Made by a program: the position numbers and the translations under genes
Notes under the pieces: model-generated
The model's database searches: none
What the model was told of the DNA's origin: nothing
Seen by the model: the letters and a program-made list of their open reading frames with translations, nothing else
NCBI RefSeq assembly: GCF_000758525.1
Contig: NZ_CP009241.1
Coordinates: 806,001 to 870,000, forward strand
Reading direction: 5' to 3'
DNA length: 64,000 nt
Source of the DNA: Paenibacillus sp. FSL H7-0357
GTDB taxonomy: Bacteria; Bacillota; Bacilli; Paenibacillales; Paenibacillaceae
In this document: in pieces, positions 60,464 through 64,000 of the stretch
How positions within the stretch are numbered: position 1 is the first letter of the stretch
How the letters are laid out: every line of letters begins with the position of its first letter

Positions 60464-60544
60464 TTAAAGCTCTTCCTCTTCGGTCATTTTATAAATGACG
60501 TTCCCCGGTTTAAAGGTATTTTCTGCGTAATCCAAGGTAATCAC
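60464..60544 (-). pseudogene. Short C-terminal coding remnant
   Basis: 26 codons plus stop that read ITLDYAENTFKPGNVIYKMTEEEEL at the end, coding-like but with no gene around them. It probably is the tail of a lost gene. The stretch 60338-60463 shows no feature beyond a short GCTCCAAT/ATTGGAGC inverted repeat. Confidence 0.35.
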
Positions 60545-60557
60545 ATGAAACTGTGTA

Positions 60558-60703
60558 TTCTCCACACAACAGAGGATAAGGTTGCAGATGAAGAGGCGAT
60601 CCGCGCCAGCTATGAGCCGATCAAGGAGAATACCGGCCTTTTCTCACATTCAGGGGGTCTTCTGCAATCAGGGTTTCCGCCCTGTTCTCCCTTTCTGCCG
60701 ACA
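60558..60703 (+). pseudogene. Relic fragment of a DUF4003 gene
   Basis: About 146 bp nearly identical to the internal part of the DUF4003 gene at 55091-55236 (minus strand there). Translation gives HTTEDKVADEEAIRASYEPIKENTGLF, then the frame is lost through a missing base. No start, end or ribosome binding site belongs to it. It lies about 5.3 kb from the intact copy and in the opposite orientation. Confidence 0.75.
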
Positions 60704-60772
60704 GCGAACAATTCAAGCCTTGCATTATACTGCTCCTTCATTATTTAACGACCCCACACATTATGATATACA

Positions 60773-60801
60773 TTGACTAAATGACATAAATGATATAACA
60801 T
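60773..60801 (+). promoter_or_regulatory. Promoter of gntR-type gene with putative operator
   Basis: TTGACT (60773) and TAACAT (60796) with a 17-base spacer. The box GACATAAATGATAT (60783-60796) lies in the spacer and recurs, with one change, in the promoter of the downstream transporter genes. Confidence 0.55.
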
Positions 60802-60824
60802 AATTAATAATTGAAGAAGGTTAG

Positions 60825-62066
60825 GTGAGCAATTTTATGTATAACGAAAGGCAGCCGCTGTATGTACAAATCCAGGAGTATTTTAAAAGTCTTATTTTGA
60901 ATAGTGAATTGAAAGAGAATGATAAAATTCCTTCGGAAAAAGAAGTGATGGAACAGTTTTCCGTCAGTAGGATAACGGTTGCTAATGCTCTTATGCAACT
61001 GGCGAAGGAAGGCTGGATTTATCGTGTTCCCGGAAAAGGCAGCTTTGTTAGCGAGGAGATTCACGAAATTGTATCTCATCACAAGAACATGCTTGAATCC
61101 GAATTCCGGTTGCAGGGTTTGCCATTAGATAAATCCTATACATCATTGGGACCGACAGTCGTATCTGCCAACAAGACAGCAAATACTGTCATTTCAGTTG
61201 CAGGTGGAGGAAGAAAAATAATTGGATTAGTAATGCCTGTTCTGGTCGATTATTTCTCCATCCGGTTGATCCAGGGGATTAATAATATATTGGAGGAGAG
61301 CCAGTATAGCCTACACATTGTTCAAACCTTCAACTCTATCGAACGGGAAGAAGAAGCAATCCTCGACCTAATTAAAAATGGTGCAGCAGGCTTGATTATA
61401 TTTCCTTGCGATACAGAAACCTATAATGAGGAAATTCTGTCTCTTAAGCAGAACAAGTTTCCTTTTGTCCTGATTGACCGCTATTTTCCGGGAGTGGAAA
61501 CCAATATTGTTCGCAGCGATGGCATGATCGGCGGAAAGCTTGCTGTAGATTATCTGTGGGACCTCGGTCACCGCGATATTGCCATTTGTTCAGACTCCCC
61601 GCTTCCAACGATCACTGTGGAGGATCGGATTAACGGCTACATGGATGGTTTGAAGAAGAAAGAGGCACTGATTAATCCGGCGCTTATTCTGACAGACTTT
61701 CACGTGGATTATAAGGGGATGGATACGGAGCATCCGCTCTATCGATTTATCAAAAACCGGATGGCCACCGCCTTTATTACTCTCAACGGCAGATTAGGGC
61801 TACATATCCTGTCCATCTGCAAAGAAATTGGACTTAAGGTACCGCAGGATATCTCTATTCTCACCTTCGATGATCCCTCCCCTGGTATGGACGAGCCGGG
61901 AGCATTAACGTATATATCTCAATCAGAGGGGATTATGGGCGAAGAGGCGGCCAAGATATTGTTGAGTATGCTGGAGGAGGCCCCGAACCCTGACCACAAG
62001 TATCACAAGGTGATTTTAAAGCCGGAGCTAAAGGAAGGCGACTCGACTGCAGAATGCCTAGTTTAA
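60825..62066 (+). CDS. GntR-type regulator with LacI-like sugar-binding domain (AraR-type)
   Basis: 413 residues. The GntR winged helix is N-terminal (PLYVQIQEYFKSLILNSELKENDKIPSEKEVMEQFSVSRITVANALMQLAKEGWIYRVPGKGSFV), followed by a periplasmic-binding-protein-like effector domain (about 125-405: IIGLVMPVLVDYFSIRLIQGI, ILTFDDPSPGMDEPGALTYISQ). This is the domain order of AraR. Start GTG 60825 or ATG 60837. It should respond to a sugar and control the adjacent sugar ABC transporter and itself through the shared boxes. Confidence 0.9.
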   Translation: MSNFMYNERQPLYVQIQEYFKSLILNSELKENDKIPSEKEVMEQFSVSRITVANALMQLAKEGWIYRVPGKGSFVSEEIHEIVSHHKNMLESEFRLQGLPLDKSYTSLGPTVVSANKTANTVISVAGGGRKIIGLVMPVLVDYFSIRLIQGINNILEESQYSLHIVQTFNSIEREEEAILDLIKNGAAGLIIFPCDTETYNEEILSLKQNKFPFVLIDRYFPGVETNIVRSDGMIGGKLAVDYLWDLGHRDIAICSDSPLPTITVEDRINGYMDGLKKKEALINPALILTDFHVDYKGMDTEHPLYRFIKNRMATAFITLNGRLGLHILSICKEIGLKVPQDISILTFDDPSPGMDEPGALTYISQSEGIMGEEAAKILLSMLEEAPNPDHKYHKVILKPELKEGDSTAECLV

Positions 62067-62086
62067 TAAGAAGTATGTTTCAAGGA

Positions 62087-62126
62087 AAAGTACTTACATG
62101 AAGAAATTCAGTGAGTGCTTTTTTTA
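62087..62126 (+). terminator. Terminator of gntR-type gene
   Basis: AAAGTACTTAC pairs with GTGAGTGCTTT (two G-U pairs in the RNA), followed by a T-run. Confidence 0.6.
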
Positions 62127-62132
62127 TTGGAG

Positions 62133-62182
62133 ATAAATGATATAGCAAATATCTTGACATAATTGATATGTTATTATATATT
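62133..62182 (+). promoter_or_regulatory. Sugar-transporter promoter with two regulator boxes
   Basis: TTGACA (62154-62159), 17-base spacer, TATATT (62177-62182), a near-ideal promoter. GACATAATTGATAT (62156-62169) overlaps it and ATAAATGATAT (62133-62143) lies 26 bases upstream in phase. The same box is in the regulator's own promoter. Confidence 0.65.
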
Positions 62183-62267
62183 TGTTTTGCAAATACATAG
62201 ATGAGGAAGGTTGTGGTTAAGGGCAGGGGAAAATGAGGTTTTAACTATAGCAATGGGGGTACTGCAT

Positions 62268-63224
62268 ATGGATAAAACGGCCCAGATCCGCGGGCAATCT
62301 TCTTTCAAACGGATGATGAGAAGGCATAGAGACGCTGTCATCGCTGCGGTCATCCTTACACCGATGTTGTTGTTTTGGTTGGTTCTTTCAGGGGCTCCAA
62401 CGATTTTTGGTTTTTTTCTCGGTTTTTTTAATTGGGTGGGGTTAAATGATACACCGGACTTTATTTGGTTTGATAATTTTATTAGTTTCTTCAAGGACCC
62501 GGTATATACCGGAGCACTATGGAGATCCATTTGGTTAGGCGGTTTAGTGACAGCGGTTACGTTAACGGCCGGCTTCGGAGCAGCTATTCTGATGAATATG
62601 CCCTTAATGGGCAAGGGCATTTATCGGTCGCTGTGGTATATTCCGGCAGTTACTTCGACTGTGGCAACCACTCAGGTATTTAATATTTTGCTCGATACCA
62701 ATAATGGGGTCATTAATAATTTTTTGAAGTCCATCGGCAAAGAACCGATTATTTGGCAGTATTCTGCCGGGTGGGGTATTTTCTGGATCGTAATCTACTC
62801 GGCCTGGAAGGGGGTCGGGGCCGCAGCGCTTATCTGGCTGGCAGGATTGCAATCGGTAGATCAGACTTTATATGAAGCTGCGGACATCGATGGTGCGGGC
62901 CGGTGGGCTAAATTGAAGTTTGTCACACTGCCTGGGCTGAAGCCAATTGCAACCTACATTGTTATTACGAGCTTGATTGGGGCGATTCAGATCTACGAGC
63001 AGGTATTGTTTATTACCAATGGCGGACCTTATGGACAGACAGAGGTGCTCGTATTCCGGATTTATCGTGACGGCTTCTGGGATTTCAACCTAGGCATGGC
63101 TGGAGCGTCGTCGCTGATCATGGCAGCAATCGTCATCGTGGCTACAGTATTTTACTATAACTGGTCTACGGCATCGGACAAACGAATGACTATTCCCAAT
63201 AAACCAATCAAAAGGGGGCAATAA
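62268..63224 (+). CDS. Sugar ABC transporter permease, MalF/UgpA type
   Basis: About 318 residues from ATG 62268 (GGGGG about 9 bases upstream). Six membrane helices. The EAA loop is near the C-terminal third (LYEAADIDGAGRWAKLKFVTLPGLKPI). It imports an oligosaccharide or monosaccharide with the next permease. The binding protein gene is not in the window and probably lies further downstream. Confidence 0.92.
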   Translation: MDKTAQIRGQSSFKRMMRRHRDAVIAAVILTPMLLFWLVLSGAPTIFGFFLGFFNWVGLNDTPDFIWFDNFISFFKDPVYTGALWRSIWLGGLVTAVTLTAGFGAAILMNMPLMGKGIYRSLWYIPAVTSTVATTQVFNILLDTNNGVINNFLKSIGKEPIIWQYSAGWGIFWIVIYSAWKGVGAAALIWLAGLQSVDQTLYEAADIDGAGRWAKLKFVTLPGLKPIATYIVITSLIGAIQIYEQVLFITNGGPYGQTEVLVFRIYRDGFWDFNLGMAGASSLIMAAIVIVATVFYYNWSTASDKRMTIPNKPIKRGQ

Positions 63225-63227
63225 GTC

Positions 63228-64000
63228 ATGTCCGAACAGTTGCGCATAAAAATTAAAAGCCAGTTCAGTCCGGTTCATCTATTCAGTCACATCGTCCTCC
63301 TTGGTGTTGGATTGGTGCTGCTCTATCCTCTCATCTTCATGGTAATGGCAGGTTTTTTTAATAAAACTGAATTTAGCGGAACGGTACTAGGGGTATTTCC
63401 GATTCCCAAATCGCCAACGCTGGCCAACTATAAAGCATTGATTATGGGGTCGATGGATGCGGCGGTGACGGTTTACTTCCGGAACTCCATCATTCGCACC
63501 GTTTACAATACGTTCTGGGCGCTGACTACTTCTTTTTTGGCCGGATACGTATTTGCCCGCTTAAAATTTAAAGGGAAAGAAACTTTATTCTTAATCATGC
63601 TCGCTACTCAAATGATTCCGACGACATTGGCCATTATCCCGACCTACCTGGAATTTGCCAGATTTCCCTTCTCGGGAGGCAATGATGTGTTTACCGGTGG
63701 AACAGGGATTTTAAACACATGGTGGATTTATTTAATCGGGGGGCCGTCCATTAATATCATGGGAACTTTTCTGGTCAAGCAATCGCTTGAGAAAGTTCCG
63801 ATCGAGCTGGATGAGGCCGCGAGGATGGATGGGGCTGGAACCATCCGATTAATATTTCAAATCCTATTCCCCTTGCAGCTCCCTATTATGGCTTTTATAG
63901 CCATAACAACAGCCTTGGGTACTTGGAATGACTTTATTACACCTTTCTTTTATACCTCAAGCGATAGTTTGCAAACGCTTCCGGCTGCAATAACAAAGCT
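63228..64000 (+). CDS. Sugar ABC transporter permease, MalG/UgpE type (partial)
   Basis: The frame opens at ATG 63228 (AAAGGGGG upstream, 3 bases after the previous stop) and is still open at the window end. The 257 visible residues have a MalG-type N-terminus (HIVLLGVGLVLLYPLIFMVMAGF), the FRNSIIRTVYNT segment and the EAA loop (ELDEAARMDGAGTIRLIFQILFPLQLPI). It pairs with the preceding permease. Confidence 0.92.
   Translation, partial: MSEQLRIKIKSQFSPVHLFSHIVLLGVGLVLLYPLIFMVMAGFFNKTEFSGTVLGVFPIPKSPTLANYKALIMGSMDAAVTVYFRNSIIRTVYNTFWALTTSFLAGYVFARLKFKGKETLFLIMLATQMIPTTLAIIPTYLEFARFPFSGGNDVFTGGTGILNTWWIYLIGGPSINIMGTFLVKQSLEKVPIELDEAARMDGAGTIRLIFQILFPLQLPIMAFIAITTALGTWNDFITPFFYTSSDSLQTLPAAITK

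Overview
The window looks like chromosomal DNA of a Paenibacillus-type bacterium (Bacillota, order Bacillales). The basis is strong AGGAGG-type ribosome binding sites, frequent TTG and GTG starts, sigma-A-like promoters, intrinsic terminators, and typical families: DUF4317, DUF4003, HAAS/DUF1700 with PadR, YozG-like small HTH proteins, SLH-anchored proteins and GH94/GH105/GH112 enzymes. Base composition is uneven. The stretch at 11.7-17.1 kb is clearly GC-rich, while 9.2-11.7 kb and the large gene at 23.7-27.1 kb are AT-richer. I saw no rRNA, tRNA, transposase, phage gene, cas gene or CRISPR array.

Layout. 0-4.4 kb: a membrane protein with an L7/L12-like tail, a DUF4317 protein, a divergent quinone reductase/HxlR pair and an AraC regulator. 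4.4-8.1 kb: a structured MITE-like element, then a GH105 unsaturated glucuronyl hydrolase and a GH112 galactoside phosphorylase in one operon, a likely rhamnogalacturonan route. 8.1-11.7 kb: yaaA between two copies of the same terminator-like repeat, then an AraC-GyrI regulator and a kinase-acetyltransferase fusion. 11.7-18.5 kb: a six-gene minus-strand operon metN-metI-metQ-tautomerase-aldo/keto reductase-M20 dipeptidase, divergent from a LacI regulator. 18.5-22.9 kb: a two-component system and a LanFEG/BcrAB-like peptide-immunity exporter. 22.9-27.1 kb: an autoregulated small XRE/membrane pair and a 1121-residue HEAT-repeat protein. 27.1-27.7 kb: a probable type I toxin-antitoxin locus (26-residue holin-like toxin plus antisense RNA) whose RNA promoter overlaps a solitary CRISPR-repeat-like sequence.

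27.7-31.9 kb: a serine beta-lactamase-fold membrane hydrolase with its own two-component system. 32-34.9 kb: a TetR regulator divergent from an SLH-anchored beta-lactamase-fold hydrolase. 35-38.8 kb: a polytopic membrane protein resembling PMT-type glycosyltransferases, a Gly-rich lipoprotein, and two flavodoxin-fold reductases with a TetR regulator and a long operator. 38.9-41.3 kb: a GH94 phosphorylase. 41.5-46.3 kb: a BmrCD-like heterodimeric exporter and a BmrR-like regulator. 46.5-50.4 kb: PadR/HAAS pair, a frameshifted nucleotidyltransferase, an APH-like kinase and an LRR protein. 50.6-53.8 kb: a MacB/FtsX-type exporter. 53.9-56.4 kb: a YjaB-like acetyltransferase, a DUF4003 protein and a tandem GNAT protein. 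56.6-60.3 kb: an ABC-2 exporter divergent from an unusual regulator with three helix-turn-helix domains. 60.3-60.8 kb: gene debris, including a relic of the DUF4003 gene. 60.8-64 kb: a GntR/LacI-type regulator and the first two permease genes of a sugar ABC transporter. The second permease gene runs off the window.

Many units have the same form: a one-component regulator divergent from, or next to, an exporter, reductase or glycoside-processing operon, with a palindrome over the promoter. The candidates most worth following are the toxin-antitoxin locus with its CRISPR-like promoter element, the triple-HTH regulator, the large HEAT protein and the extended metNIQ operon.
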